A DNA stretch of 64,000 nt from CAVREM01 sp963728825 (GCA_963728825.1 CAVSLA010000004.1:868001-932000); one strand, 5' to 3'. Shown: positions 44,384 to 52,686, counted from the stretch's first letter. The notes: generated by a model from the letters alone, not told the origin. Numbers and translations: made by a program.

Positions 44384-44438
44384 CGACTGACGACTGACGA
44401 CTGACGACTGACGACTGACGACTGTCGACTGTCTACTG
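44384..44438 (-). repeat. Heptamer tandem array, CAGTCG(T/A), minus strand
   Basis: Seven 7-nt units plus a CAGTAG unit read on the minus strand. The CAGTAG unit supplies the TAG stop (44435-44433) of the PDG-family gene upstream. The unit matches the array at 3185-3275. The two heptamer arrays here, CAGGGCT and CAGTCGT, lie between convergent genes and each follows its own gene's stop. Confidence 0.92.
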
Positions 44439-45479
44439 CCGTGCGCCGCTGGTAGCCTTGCTGGTGGCCGCGTCGCGCTCGACGGTGCGGGCGCCCTGCA
44501 GCAGGTTCGTCATCCCGTAGTTCGCTTCGTGGCACGCGTATTCGAAGATCTGATCGTCGGTCCGCCGCATCGGGATCTCGGCGGTCCAAGGCCGGGCCCA
44601 GGTTTTCGGATCGTTGGCGGTGAACTGGTAGACGAGCGTGTCAGCGTCGGTCCGCGTGAAGCGCTCGGTGAGGTGCAGATTCGGGCTCGAGCCGCGGAAC
44701 GAGGTTTCGCCCTTGAAGCCGCGCGTCTCGACGACCAGCGTGTCGCCTTCCCAGCGGCCCCGTGACGTGCCGACCCACTGCGGGAGGCTGAGGAACGGCC
44801 GCTTGTCCATCGGGATGACGCGCGCGGTGTGGACCATCTCGTTCATGATCATCACGTAGCCCGGCGTCTGCACGATCTGCACGTTCATGTTGTAGCCGCC
44901 GGGCGCGAATGGCGGTCCGGCGTTGAAGCCGAGCAGACACCGCTCGCCGACCGATCGATCCTCCGGACCTTCAGCCGGCCGCTCTCTGGCCGCGTCGAGT
45001 TTTTCGACGCGCGCACGGGCTTCGGGAGTCATCGGTGGAATGCGGCCATCGGGTGGATCGATCACCAGCGACGTGCGGCGGCTGCCGATCACTCGGGTCC
45101 CGCGATCCCACCAGAAATCGTTGTAGGCGAGCGCCACGTCGGCGGTCACCTCGGCGCCGTTCACCTGCCCGCGGCTCGTCTTCTTGCTTTCCTCGCGGTT
45201 GGCGTCCGCGTTGCGGTTTTCGACCATCCGCCGCTCGTATTCGGCAGCCTCCTGCTCGGTCAGGAACGGCTTGTTCGCGAACTCGGCGGGTCGCTCCATG
45301 GGCGTGACAGTACGGAAGTCCCAGATCCCTTGCAGATCGGGTTTGCCATCGGGCGTCCGCGGCACGCGCGACGCGGCGGCCGCTGGCGTCGACGATCGTG
45401 CGGGCGTCTGTCCGGCCACGACCACCGATGAAACGACGACGATGCCAAGAAGTCCGAGTCCTGCGACGAGCCTTCGCAT
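44433..45479 (-). CDS. Exported PDG-family protein, paralogue 5
   Basis: A 348-residue paralogue with signal peptide (MRRLVAGLGLLGIVVVSS). GGAGG lies 5 nt before the ATG at 45479. It shares PDGKPDLQGIWDF, TPMERPAEFANKPFLTEQEA, LVIDPPDGRIPPMTP, GERCLLGFNAGPPFAPGGYNMN, EMVHTARVIPMDKRP, WVGTSRGRWEGDTLVVETRGF and EYACHEANYGMTNLL. In place of EMIHDAR it has EMVHTAR, so the His but not the Asp is invariant. The last residues come from the repeat array. Confidence 0.86.
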   Translation of the reverse strand: MRRLVAGLGLLGIVVVSSVVVAGQTPARSSTPAAAASRVPRTPDGKPDLQGIWDFRTVTPMERPAEFANKPFLTEQEAAEYERRMVENRNADANREESKKTSRGQVNGAEVTADVALAYNDFWWDRGTRVIGSRRTSLVIDPPDGRIPPMTPEARARVEKLDAARERPAEGPEDRSVGERCLLGFNAGPPFAPGGYNMNVQIVQTPGYVMIMNEMVHTARVIPMDKRPFLSLPQWVGTSRGRWEGDTLVVETRGFKGETSFRGSSPNLHLTERFTRTDADTLVYQFTANDPKTWARPWTAEIPMRRTDDQIFEYACHEANYGMTNLLQGARTVERDAATSKATSGARQ

Positions 45480-45495
45480 GCCAGCCTCCGCAGCG

Positions 45496-45501
45496 ATTAT
45501 A
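45496..45501 (-). promoter_or_regulatory. Consensus -10 box for PDG paralogue 5
   Basis: TATAAT on the minus strand, 16 nt upstream of the ATG, with GGAGG (45489-45485) between. No convincing -35 was found. Confidence 0.5.
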
Positions 45502-45607
45502 CGGGCTGTGTTCAGTCGGAGCCAGGGTCTGGAACGGACCGTGAATAGCTGAGAATGCCCCCCGGACAACCGGCACGAAACCCGCGCGTTTTGCCAAGGA
45601 GCGGTGC

Positions 45608-46162
45608 ATGTTCTGTCTGAGTGTGGTCGATCACATCCGTCTTGATTTCGGGCACGTCGCCCAGAATTACACGGTTCACGCGCGGGCCGCAGAGCGTCTG
45701 GCCGGCTCGATCTTCAAGGTCCGCGTCGTGATTCTGACCCTCCTCACGATGACGCTGGTCGCCGCCGGCGCCGCGATTCTTCAGCCACGGTGGAATTTCG
45801 ATATCTCCGTCGCGATTGGTGCGGGCCTGGCGCTCATCGCCTACGTGGCGCAGATTGCCCTCGGCCTCGAGACACGCGTGCAGGCGCACCGGACGTGCGC
45901 GCAGCGGCTCTGGCTGATTTGCGAAGGGTATCGCTCGCTGTTGACCGAGCTCCAGGATGGCCTGATCGATCCGTCAGTGCTGCTGCGGCGGCGCGACCAT
46001 CTCATCGAACAAGTGCATGCCGCCTACGATCAGGTCTTCCCGGCGGATCAACGCGCCTTCGAAACCGCCCGGTTGAACGGCGGCGGCGTGATCAACGACG
46101 AAGCGATCGATCGGCTCCTCCCCGAATCGGTTCGTCGTCAGGGATCGACTCGCGCCGCCTGA
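45608..46162 (+). CDS. SLATT-like two-TM membrane protein
   Basis: A 184-residue protein with an AGGAG site 7 nt before the ATG. It has a helical N-terminus (HVAQNYTVHARAAERLAG), two membrane helices (about 38-58 and 67-87) and a C-terminal cytoplasmic helical region (HRTCAQRLWLICEGYRSLLTELQDG). This layout fits the SLATT domain, a 2TM effector module often tied to nucleotide-based immune systems. No cyclase, SMODS or SLOG gene is next to it, so it is either an orphan effector or a non-defence relative. Family assignment is by eye only. Confidence 0.55.
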   Translation: MFCLSVVDHIRLDFGHVAQNYTVHARAAERLAGSIFKVRVVILTLLTMTLVAAGAAILQPRWNFDISVAIGAGLALIAYVAQIALGLETRVQAHRTCAQRLWLICEGYRSLLTELQDGLIDPSVLLRRRDHLIEQVHAAYDQVFPADQRAFETARLNGGGVINDEAIDRLLPESVRRQGSTRAA

Positions 46163-46164
46163 CC

Positions 46165-46905
46165 TCACGCCACTTGTCGCGCGCGTCTGAGAATCTCGTT
46201 GCGCTGCAGGCGGGCGAGCGAGGGCAGCGCCTGCTCGATGGCGGTCATGGTCGTGGCCGCCGCTTTTTTCAGCGCGCGCGTGAACGGCTCGCGCGTCAGT
46301 TCCAGAAGATAGTGGTGACCCGGCCAGGTCGGTTCATCCATCACCGGCACGCGCCAGTCGAACGTCGTGTTGCGGCCGATGATGACCCATCCGGGACCGG
46401 CGGGCAGCGGATTCTTGATCGACGGCTGCTCGCGGCTCGTTCCCGAGCTGAGGTCTTCGACCAGCTTGATGACGAAGAACTGACGCAGTGCGTCGCCGCC
46501 TTCGAGCGCGGTGAACGCGTGATGCACCGACAGGCGATTGTCGAGCGCGCCGTAGGCGTTGCCGTTGAGCAGCACGTTCGGCACCACCACCAGGCGCCGC
46601 AGCATGATCGTTTCGCGCGGCAGGCCATCGGAGTAGGCCAGTCCGCCGAGATGCTTCATGTAGAGCTGCACTTCGCTGTGAATGATGTCGACGACCCCTT
46701 CGTCGCGCGCCGCCGCGGTCAGGCCGCGCCACAGGCGCTGCCGTGCCGCACGGAGTTTTCCAAACAGCGCAAACGAGATGGTCGAGGCGAGAGCGGCGAC
46801 GACGCTGCGTCCTTGCGGCGTGTCAGTCCACTGGTTGAAGGGCGCGCGGCTGATCCGTCCGGTGTAGACGAAGCGCTGTCGTGAATATCGAACCCATGCG
46901 GCCAT
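46165..46905 (-). CDS. Protein of unknown function (246 aa)
   Basis: I do not recognise this family. It has no signal peptide. Residues about 33-50 are mildly hydrophobic (SVVAALASTISFALFG); the centre is mixed alpha/beta (MLRRLVVVPNVLLNG, ALRQFFVIKLVEDLSSG, GPGWVIIGRNTTFDWRVPVMDEP), and the end is helical (TREPFTRALKKAAATTMTAIEQALPSLARLQRN). It converges on the SLATT-like gene with a 2-nt gap. The start is an ATG with no clear Shine-Dalgarno sequence. Confidence 0.65.
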   Translation of the reverse strand: MAAWVRYSRQRFVYTGRISRAPFNQWTDTPQGRSVVAALASTISFALFGKLRAARQRLWRGLTAAARDEGVVDIIHSEVQLYMKHLGGLAYSDGLPRETIMLRRLVVVPNVLLNGNAYGALDNRLSVHHAFTALEGGDALRQFFVIKLVEDLSSGTSREQPSIKNPLPAGPGWVIIGRNTTFDWRVPVMDEPTWPGHHYLLELTREPFTRALKKAAATTMTAIEQALPSLARLQRNEILRRARQVA

Positions 46906-47033
46906 AGGCAGACTGATGATCGCTGAGGTGCCCGCGCACAGTGCAAGCGGCGCGCCGCCTCGAAATCGTCCTGGTTCCCACGGAAGTGGCGCGGGTTCTG
47001 TGCTGGAGCCGGATCAGGCCGGCACGCGTTCCG

Positions 47034-47387
47034 TTACCGTTCTGACGAAAATGCGTCGAGCCCGGCGGAGTCGTCGCCCCGGGCGCCGCGGCCCTGGGTG
47101 CCGCCGACGGCACGGCGGGATCGGATGATGTGAAGGGCGCGATTGGCAGCGTCCTCGGTCTCTGGGTGTTGCTCGGCGGAGGGCCTGACATGGATGACCG
47201 GCCGTTCCGCCTCGATCAAGTCGCCCACCGCGTTGAGGAAACCAAGGAGCAGTCCGATGCCGATGAAGAGGTCCAGAATCGAGCCGGCGCGATAGCCGGA
47301 CCCGACGGCGGTGATCAGCGCCACCACCAGGGCGCCGTTGAGCACCATCGACGTGATGACGAACGCCCGGACGGCGAGGTGCCACAT
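47034..47387 (-). CDS. Small two-TM membrane protein of unknown function
   Basis: About 117 residues from ATG 47387, with two membrane helices (about 7-27 and 36-56, LDLFIGIGLLLGFLNAVGDLI) and a charged C-terminal tail (SRRAVGGTQGRGARGDDSAG). A GTG at 47447 in frame could add 20 basic residues. No known family. It follows the 47461-48060 gene on the same strand and may be co-transcribed. Confidence 0.55.
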   Translation of the reverse strand: MWHLAVRAFVITSMVLNGALVVALITAVGSGYRAGSILDLFIGIGLLLGFLNAVGDLIEAERPVIHVRPSAEQHPETEDAANRALHIIRSRRAVGGTQGRGARGDDSAGLDAFSSER

Positions 47388-47460
47388 CCCCTGTCTTTTT
47401 CGGCCGCGCCGGGTCCGGAATGCAGCGAGCTGTGAAGTTGCGTGCACATCCGGCTCCGTA

Positions 47461-48060
47461 CTAATCGATCGAGGTGAAGTCGATGGTCGCGGCGCCCAGG
47501 TCGCGCTGCGGTAAGCGGACGACGACGCGGCCTCTGATGCGGGCGAGCGCAGCGACATCGAAGATCGCTTCGACGTCCGTTCCATAGAGCTGGGTCGCCG
47601 AGCCCAGCACGTACTGAGGGGTTCGCCGCACGTCGAGGGGCCGTATCTCCGAACCGCCCGCTCCCGGGGCAATCGTGATTTGGTACTGCGGGACGGTCAC
47701 CAACGCGGTCTGCGGGCTGTAGCGCGCCCGGGCGAGAATCGACACGCGGTTTCGAAAGGGTTCCACGATCTGCCGCAGACGCCGCAGCTCTGCGGTCTCC
47801 GGCAACCGCTCGGCAAGGGCGCGCCGTTCCTCGACCGCCAGCACGGCGCGCCGAAACTCGGTGACGACTTCGATCTCGCGGATTTCCTCGTTTGGCAACG
47901 GCACCACATAGCGACGATGGAATGCCGCCAGAGTCCGCTCGTCGCCGCGCCCGAGTTCGATGGCCCGCTTGAGAGACTGGTCGGAGATGCTCGGCTCGAT
48001 TGCGGCGATGAACAGACCGAGCGCTGCGGCGCGTGACAGGGGAGGCCGCCTCCAGCTCAC
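47461..48060 (-). CDS. Protein of unknown function (199 aa)
   Basis: Not recognised. An N-terminal hydrophobic stretch (AAALGLFIAAIEPSI, about 11-25) may be a signal or anchor. The rest is helical with conserved-looking VVPLPNEEIREIEVVTEFRRAVLAVEERR and a beta C-terminus (ALVTVPQYQITIAPGAGG, YVLGSATQLYGTDVEAIFD). The GTG start has TACACT ending 7 nt upstream (48073-48068) and no ribosome-binding site, suggesting a leaderless message from a promoter at the end of the REC-PilZ gene. Confidence 0.65.
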   Translation of the reverse strand: MSWRRPPLSRAAALGLFIAAIEPSISDQSLKRAIELGRGDERTLAAFHRRYVVPLPNEEIREIEVVTEFRRAVLAVEERRALAERLPETAELRRLRQIVEPFRNRVSILARARYSPQTALVTVPQYQITIAPGAGGSEIRPLDVRRTPQYVLGSATQLYGTDVEAIFDVAALARIRGRVVVRLPQRDLGAATIDFTSID

Positions 48061-48073
48061 GAAAAAAAGTGTA

Positions 48074-48784
48074 TCAGGAAAGCGGCGGTGATCCAGCGTC
48101 TTGAACAGCGTCGCGAACCGCGCGCTCGAGCGCTGCCGACGCGTGAGCCGATCGTCGATCGAACGCCAGCGCGATCGCGTATCCGGGCTGCGTGCCGTCC
48201 GACGTCGCTTCCGAGCTGACGACGCGTGCCGTCATCTGCAGCGTTTCTGATGGCAGCTCGAGTCTGATCGGGATGTGGCTGCCCACCAGGGCCGGGCCAT
48301 CCGACCGCACCAGGGCGCCGGTGACGCTCATCGTCGCCAGGTCGGCGGGTTGGTCGGCAAGACGAATCCGCGCACCCGGAATCTTGACGCGGGAGGCGCG
48401 TGCCGGCGGGATGTGGCCGACGAGGATCAGCGCGATGGCTTCGAGCAGTCCCGGAATCGAGATCGGCTTATCGAGAAACGCCTCGTCTTCCCACAGGACA
48501 CCACGCGCTTCAAAGAGGCGATCCGGGTAGCCGGTCACGTAGAGAATTTTCAGGCCGGGATTGCTCTGCCGCAGCCGGCGCGCGAGCTCGTCGCCCGGGA
48601 TACCTGGCATCGCGAGATCGGTAATGAGCAGGTCGAACGACGCACCCTGCGCCACGGCCAAGGCTTCCTCGGCGCTGCGCACGGTGGTCGTGTCGTACCG
48701 CTGGCGCAGCACCCGTACCAGGAGATCGCGCACGTGGTCTTCGTCGTCGACGATGAGGAGGCGATGCTTTGGGTCTTCGCCCAC
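48074..48784 (-). CDS. Response regulator with PilZ-like C-terminal domain
   Basis: About 236 residues. A receiver domain fills residues 8-125 (LLIVDDEDHVRDLL, LLITDLAMPG with the phosphoacceptor Asp, LDKP). The C-terminal part (about 130-225) resembles PilZ (SRVKIPGARIRLADQPADLATMSVTGALVRSD; SxTGA in place of the usual S.gG), so it may bind c-di-GMP and connect to the cyclase/phosphodiesterase pair at 38.8-41.2 kb. GTG 48784 is preferred; TTG 48802 is an alternative. Confidence 0.75.
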   Translation of the reverse strand: MGEDPKHRLLIVDDEDHVRDLLVRVLRQRYDTTTVRSAEEALAVAQGASFDLLITDLAMPGIPGDELARRLRQSNPGLKILYVTGYPDRLFEARGVLWEDEAFLDKPISIPGLLEAIALILVGHIPPARASRVKIPGARIRLADQPADLATMSVTGALVRSDGPALVGSHIPIRLELPSETLQMTARVVSSEATSDGTQPGYAIALAFDRRSAHASAALERAVRDAVQDAGSPPLS

Positions 48785-48862
48785 GGTGGATCTCAGGTTC
48801 AAGCCGAGCCTCGCTCTAGGACTATCGGCGCAAGGTGTTCCAGGCGTTAGGATGTGCTAGCG

Positions 48863-49831
48863 ATGACCCCGACCGCGGCCGAACGGATACTCGCGTCGCT
48901 GAAAGGGGTCGCCGTCGGGGATGCGATCGGCAAGCAGACCGAGACGCTGTCCCGCGCCGGCGTGCTGCGCTGGTATCCGAACGGGATTGCGGGTTTTGAA
49001 GGGCCGCCCGGATCGATCATCGCCCGCTATGTCGGCAACTCGAAGCGCGAATGGCTGATTGGCGAAACGACGGACGATACCGAGCGAACGGTTGCCGTCG
49101 CACGGGCGATTCTCGAGGACGGCGACGTCCGTCTCGCGAGCGTGGGTCGCGAGCTTCTCAAATGCAGGAAGTGCATCCATCCAGGCCTGCGGTCGCTCTG
49201 GGAGTTTCATCAAGCCGCCGACCCGGTGCGGGTGGCACACCTCCATGATGGATGTGGTGCCGCGATACGAGTATCCCCGGTGGGTATGCGGTATCGCTCC
49301 AGCCGATTGGACAGGATCGTCGACGCCGCACGTGAGGCATCGATCTCGACCCACGGTGGAGCGATGGCGATTGCAGCGGCGGCCGCCACCGCAGCAGCGG
49401 TCTCGGCGGCCATCGACGGCGCCTCGGCGCGCGACATCATCGAAATCGCCGAGCGGGCGGCGGCTGGCGCCGAACACCAACAGGTGGGGTCACGCGCGTT
49501 CGCGGACGCATTGTCCGCTATGTACGCCAACCTGGTTGATTGGGACGAGCTCCGCCCGGACGCCGTCGCGGCCTTGTACTTTCCGGACCAGCCACTCACG
49601 ATTGTGCCGCTGGCCATCACCCTCGCCACGGTGCTGCACTCAGCTGAGGCAGCTATCCTCCTGGCGACAAACATCGGCGGCGACAGCGATTCCGTAGCAT
49701 CGATCGCGGGCGCAATCCTCGGCGCCCGGTGTCCGGAAACGGTGAACGCCGAGTGGCATGCGGTCGTCGAGAGCATCAACAATCACAATCTCGGCGCGCT
49801 GGCCGAGCAGCTCAGCGAGTTGAGAAGCTGA
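48863..49831 (+). CDS. ADP-ribosylglycohydrolase (DraG family)
   Basis: A 322-residue all-helical hydrolase that removes ADP-ribose from proteins, nucleosides or nucleic acids. Metal and ADP-ribose motifs are visible: GDAIGKQTE, ETTDDTERTVAVA (TDDT), GCGAAIRVSPVGM, STHGGAMAIAAAAA and the C-terminal ATNIGGDSDSVASIAGAILGA (GGDSDS metal ligands). The ATG at 48863 has TAGGAT 9 nt upstream and no ribosome-binding site, so the message may be leaderless. The cellular target is unknown; no ADP-ribosyltransferase gene is seen nearby. Confidence 0.88.
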   Translation: MTPTAAERILASLKGVAVGDAIGKQTETLSRAGVLRWYPNGIAGFEGPPGSIIARYVGNSKREWLIGETTDDTERTVAVARAILEDGDVRLASVGRELLKCRKCIHPGLRSLWEFHQAADPVRVAHLHDGCGAAIRVSPVGMRYRSSRLDRIVDAAREASISTHGGAMAIAAAAATAAAVSAAIDGASARDIIEIAERAAAGAEHQQVGSRAFADALSAMYANLVDWDELRPDAVAALYFPDQPLTIVPLAITLATVLHSAEAAILLATNIGGDSDSVASIAGAILGARCPETVNAEWHAVVESINNHNLGALAEQLSELRS

Positions 49832-49892
49832 TCGGACCGGCAACTGCGATAGACTCGCGTCGGTCCGCACACGACGCGGCAGGAGGCGTGGC

Positions 49893-50837
49893 ATGAGACG
49901 AGCAATGGTCGGCATCGTGCTCGTGGCAAGCGGCGGGTTGTCAATCGCTGCGGCGAGCTTGCAGCAGCAGACGAAGCTCCCCCCGGTGCGCGAGATTCAG
50001 AAGGTCCGGGACAACCTATACTACGTGTCTGGCGGCGACACCTACGACCGCAGTACGTGGACAGGCGGCAACACCGCGGTGTTCGTCACCGACAAAGGCG
50101 TAGTGGTCGTCGACACGATGCTGGCGGGCGCCGGCAGCAGCCTCATCGCCCGCATCAAGTCGGTCACCGACAAGCCGGTGATCACGATCATCAACACGCA
50201 CACGCATTACGACCATTCCGGCAGCAACACCGAGTTTCCCGCCACCATCGAGTTCGTCGCGCACGAAAATACCAGGGCGAACATGGCGAAGGCGACCTGC
50301 GATCCGGTGACGAATTGCGATGCGTTCAAGGGTGCGAACGCCAAATATCTGCCGAAACGGACCTACCAAGATCGCTTGACGCTCTTCTCCGGGAGAGATC
50401 AGGTCGACCTCTACCACTTCGGCCGCGGGCACACCAGCGGTGACAGCTTCGTCGTGTTCCCGGGTGTGCGGGCCATGCACACGGGCGACATGTACCCTCG
50501 CGCCCACATGCCGTTCATCGACACTGCGAACAGCGGCGGCAGCGCCGTCGAATTCAACGACACGCTGCAGAAGGTGGTTTCGAACGTCAAGAACGTCGAA
50601 ACGGTCATCGGCGGCCACACGCCGGTGCCGGTGACCTGGGCCGATTTCGTCACCTATACCGATTTCTACCGGGACTTCCTGACCGCCGCGCGTGACAGCT
50701 TGAAGAAGGGGATCTCGGCAGAGGAGTTCGCGAAGGCCTATCGCGTACCCGACAAGTACACGGGGTTCCAGGCCGATCCCGTGCGAGTGCTGGCCAACGC
50801 ACAGGCGATCTGGGCTGAGACGCAGCGACCCCGGTGA
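49893..50837 (+). CDS. Exported MBL-fold metallo-hydrolase
   Basis: A 314-residue beta-lactamase-fold hydrolase with a signal peptide (to about SIAAASLQ) and AGGAGG before the ATG. The dinuclear metal site is complete: NTHTHYDHSG (HxHxDH), the later HFGRGHTSGD histidine, HTGDM aspartate, and GGH. This group is close to the SoxH / quinoprotein-relay type rather than to true beta-lactamases. The stop overlaps a GTG of the DUF4159 gene frame, so the two are likely co-transcribed. Confidence 0.87.
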   Translation: MRRAMVGIVLVASGGLSIAAASLQQQTKLPPVREIQKVRDNLYYVSGGDTYDRSTWTGGNTAVFVTDKGVVVVDTMLAGAGSSLIARIKSVTDKPVITIINTHTHYDHSGSNTEFPATIEFVAHENTRANMAKATCDPVTNCDAFKGANAKYLPKRTYQDRLTLFSGRDQVDLYHFGRGHTSGDSFVVFPGVRAMHTGDMYPRAHMPFIDTANSGGSAVEFNDTLQKVVSNVKNVETVIGGHTPVPVTWADFVTYTDFYRDFLTAARDSLKKGISAEEFAKAYRVPDKYTGFQADPVRVLANAQAIWAETQRPR

Positions 50838-50893
50838 ACCATGCAGATGAGTCCCTAGATGGTGGTCGATCGGTTTGGCGGCGTGATCCAGTG

Positions 50894-51703
50894 ATGAAGC
50901 AACGGCGTCTCGGCATCGCCGCTCTGATCGCCGGAATCGTCCTGACGACGACGATGGTGTTTGCCCAGCAGATCTGGGTGGGCGGACGGCGAGGCATGGC
51001 GCCCCGACTGCCCGAAGCCGGCGATTTCGACGGCGGCTTCATGTACTGCCGGGCGCTCTACCGCGGCGGCTGGAGCACCGACTACCCTGGCGCCGACCAC
51101 AACTTCTCGGTCCGCCTCGCCGAGCTCACCCGGATGCGGGTGAAGTTCGACGAGCATCGCGATCCACATCACGTGGTCGTGCCGCTGACCGATCCGCTGC
51201 TCTTCCGCTGTCCAATCCTGTTCATGACCAACGCCGGGTCCGGCCCCTTCATGCCCGAGGAGGTTCACGCCCTGCGCCAATACTTCCTCAAGGGCGGTTT
51301 CCTGTGGGTGGATGATTCATGGGGATCGCTGCAGTGGCGGCGATGGGTCGCAGAGATCTCGCAGATACTGCCGCCGGGCGAGTTTCCGATCTTCGACGTG
51401 CCGACGACGCACCCGATGATGAGCGTCCTCTACAACGTCAAGGCGATTCCGCAGGTGCCCAACATCAACTTCTGGGCCGGCAGTGGCGGGCAGACATCCG
51501 AGCGGGGCTACGACAGCGCGGAGGTGTACGTCAAAGGCATCCAGGATGCCCAGGGCCGCCTGATGGTCCTCGTCACCCACAACACCGACATCTCCGACAC
51601 CTGGGAGCGTGAGGGCGAAGAACCACGGGAATACTTCAATCGCTTCTCGCCGACCGGCTATGCGATTGGCGTCAACGTCGTCCTGTACGCCATGACGCAT
51701 TGA
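50894..51703 (+). CDS. DUF4159 exported protein, intact copy
   Basis: A 269-residue protein with a signal peptide (MKQRRLGIAALIAGIVLTTTM), which picks the ATG at 50894 over a GTG at 50834. DUF4159 features are NFSVRLAELTRMRVKF, CPILFMTNAGSGPFMPEEVHALRQYFLKGGFLWVDDSWGS, and VTHNTDISDTWE with a terminal GYAIGVNVVLYAMTH. This end shows what the frameshifted copy at 29693 would look like if restored. Function unknown. Confidence 0.85.
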   Translation: MKQRRLGIAALIAGIVLTTTMVFAQQIWVGGRRGMAPRLPEAGDFDGGFMYCRALYRGGWSTDYPGADHNFSVRLAELTRMRVKFDEHRDPHHVVVPLTDPLLFRCPILFMTNAGSGPFMPEEVHALRQYFLKGGFLWVDDSWGSLQWRRWVAEISQILPPGEFPIFDVPTTHPMMSVLYNVKAIPQVPNINFWAGSGGQTSERGYDSAEVYVKGIQDAQGRLMVLVTHNTDISDTWEREGEEPREYFNRFSPTGYAIGVNVVLYAMTH

Positions 51704-51729
51704 AAAAAGGCGGACCTGAGAGGTCCGCC
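51703..51729 (-). terminator. Intrinsic terminator from a REP-like hairpin
   Basis: On the minus strand GGCGGACCT-CTC-AGGTCCGCC (51729-51709) is followed by six T residues (51708-51703), the form of a Rho-independent terminator for the CsbD gene. On the plus strand the same stem immediately follows the DUF4159 stop. Confidence 0.7.
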
Positions 51730-51750
51730 CTGCATACTCAGTCGTTCAAT

Positions 51751-51951
51751 CTACGGATGGGTGCGGAAGAAGTCCTCGACCTCTCGCTTGGCATCTTCCT
51801 TCTGGTAGCCGTAGCGTTCCTGAATTCTGCCGATCAGCTTTTCGGCGTCGCCTTCAGCACGATCGAGATCGTCGTCGGTCAGTTTGCCCCACCGTGATTG
51901 CACTTCGCCTTTGAGCTGGCGCCATTTCCCTTTCAGGATGTCATCGTTCAT
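51751..51951 (-). CDS. CsbD-family stress protein
   Basis: A 66-residue hydrophilic protein of the CsbD family (KGKWRQLKGEVQSRWGKLTDDDLDRAEGDAEKLIGRIQERYG). AGGAGG lies 5-6 nt upstream of the ATG. Relatives are induced by general stress; the molecular role is unknown. Divergent from the BON gene, with a REP-type terminator downstream. Confidence 0.93.
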   Translation of the reverse strand: MNDDILKGKWRQLKGEVQSRWGKLTDDDLDRAEGDAEKLIGRIQERYGYQKEDAKREVEDFFRTHP

Positions 51952-52084
51952 CGGACACCTCCTCTAGTGAACGAGGCAGCAAGAGGCATGCCTCGACTGC
52001 GAGAGCTGAACGGTTCTCGGCGATTGTCACCAACAGAACGAAATCCGGCGTCAGGCTTGCTGTGGTAATCGTCAGGAGGACGTG

Positions 52085-52630
52085 ATGGTACAGCTGAGTA
52101 GATTTGCATGTGTGGTTCTCGTCGCGGCGACGATATCGGCCTGCGACCGAGGGCCCGATCCCGGGGAACAGGTCAAGGACGCGCTCGAGGCGGCAAACAT
52201 CGAGGACGTGGACGTCAATTACGACCGCGACTCGAAGGCGATTCACCTGACCGGGTCGGTCGACTCGGCCGCCGTCAAGGCGCGCGCCGAACAGGTCGCG
52301 ACCAAGGCGGTCGGGACCTCTGGCAACGTGCTCAATGAGATCACGATCGACGGGCCCGCCGAGAACCGCGCGAACGACCTCGACGGAACCATCCGGGAGC
52401 GTCTGAACGAGATGGTCGACAAGGATCCGGTGCTCACGGATCGCGACGTCAACTTCGACGTCAACAACGGTGCGGTCGAAGTCAAGGGGAGCGTCGCGTC
52501 CGCCGCCGAAAAGACTCGAATTGGTGAGATGGTCAAGAGTGTCCAGGGCGTCAAGGACATGGCGAATGGCCTCGAGATCAAGCCAGACGAATACGCGGGG
52601 AAGAAACCCGCGGCGACAACCGGTCGATAG
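52085..52630 (+). CDS. Lipoprotein with two BON domains
   Basis: A 181-residue lipoprotein (VLVAATISAC lipobox) with two BON domains (about 28-90: QVKDALEAANIEDVDVNYD to VTKA; about 100-165: DGTIRERLNEMVDKDPVLTDRDVNFDVNNGAVEVKGSV). BON domains bind phospholipid in the OsmY type and respond to envelope stress. GGAGG precedes the ATG. It pairs with the divergent CsbD gene as a small stress locus. Confidence 0.88.
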   Translation: MVQLSRFACVVLVAATISACDRGPDPGEQVKDALEAANIEDVDVNYDRDSKAIHLTGSVDSAAVKARAEQVATKAVGTSGNVLNEITIDGPAENRANDLDGTIRERLNEMVDKDPVLTDRDVNFDVNNGAVEVKGSVASAAEKTRIGEMVKSVQGVKDMANGLEIKPDEYAGKKPAATTGR

Positions 52631-52686
52631 CGTGACGTGGCGGGTGGTACGGAACCACCCGCCGTCACATCACATCAATTCGCGCG

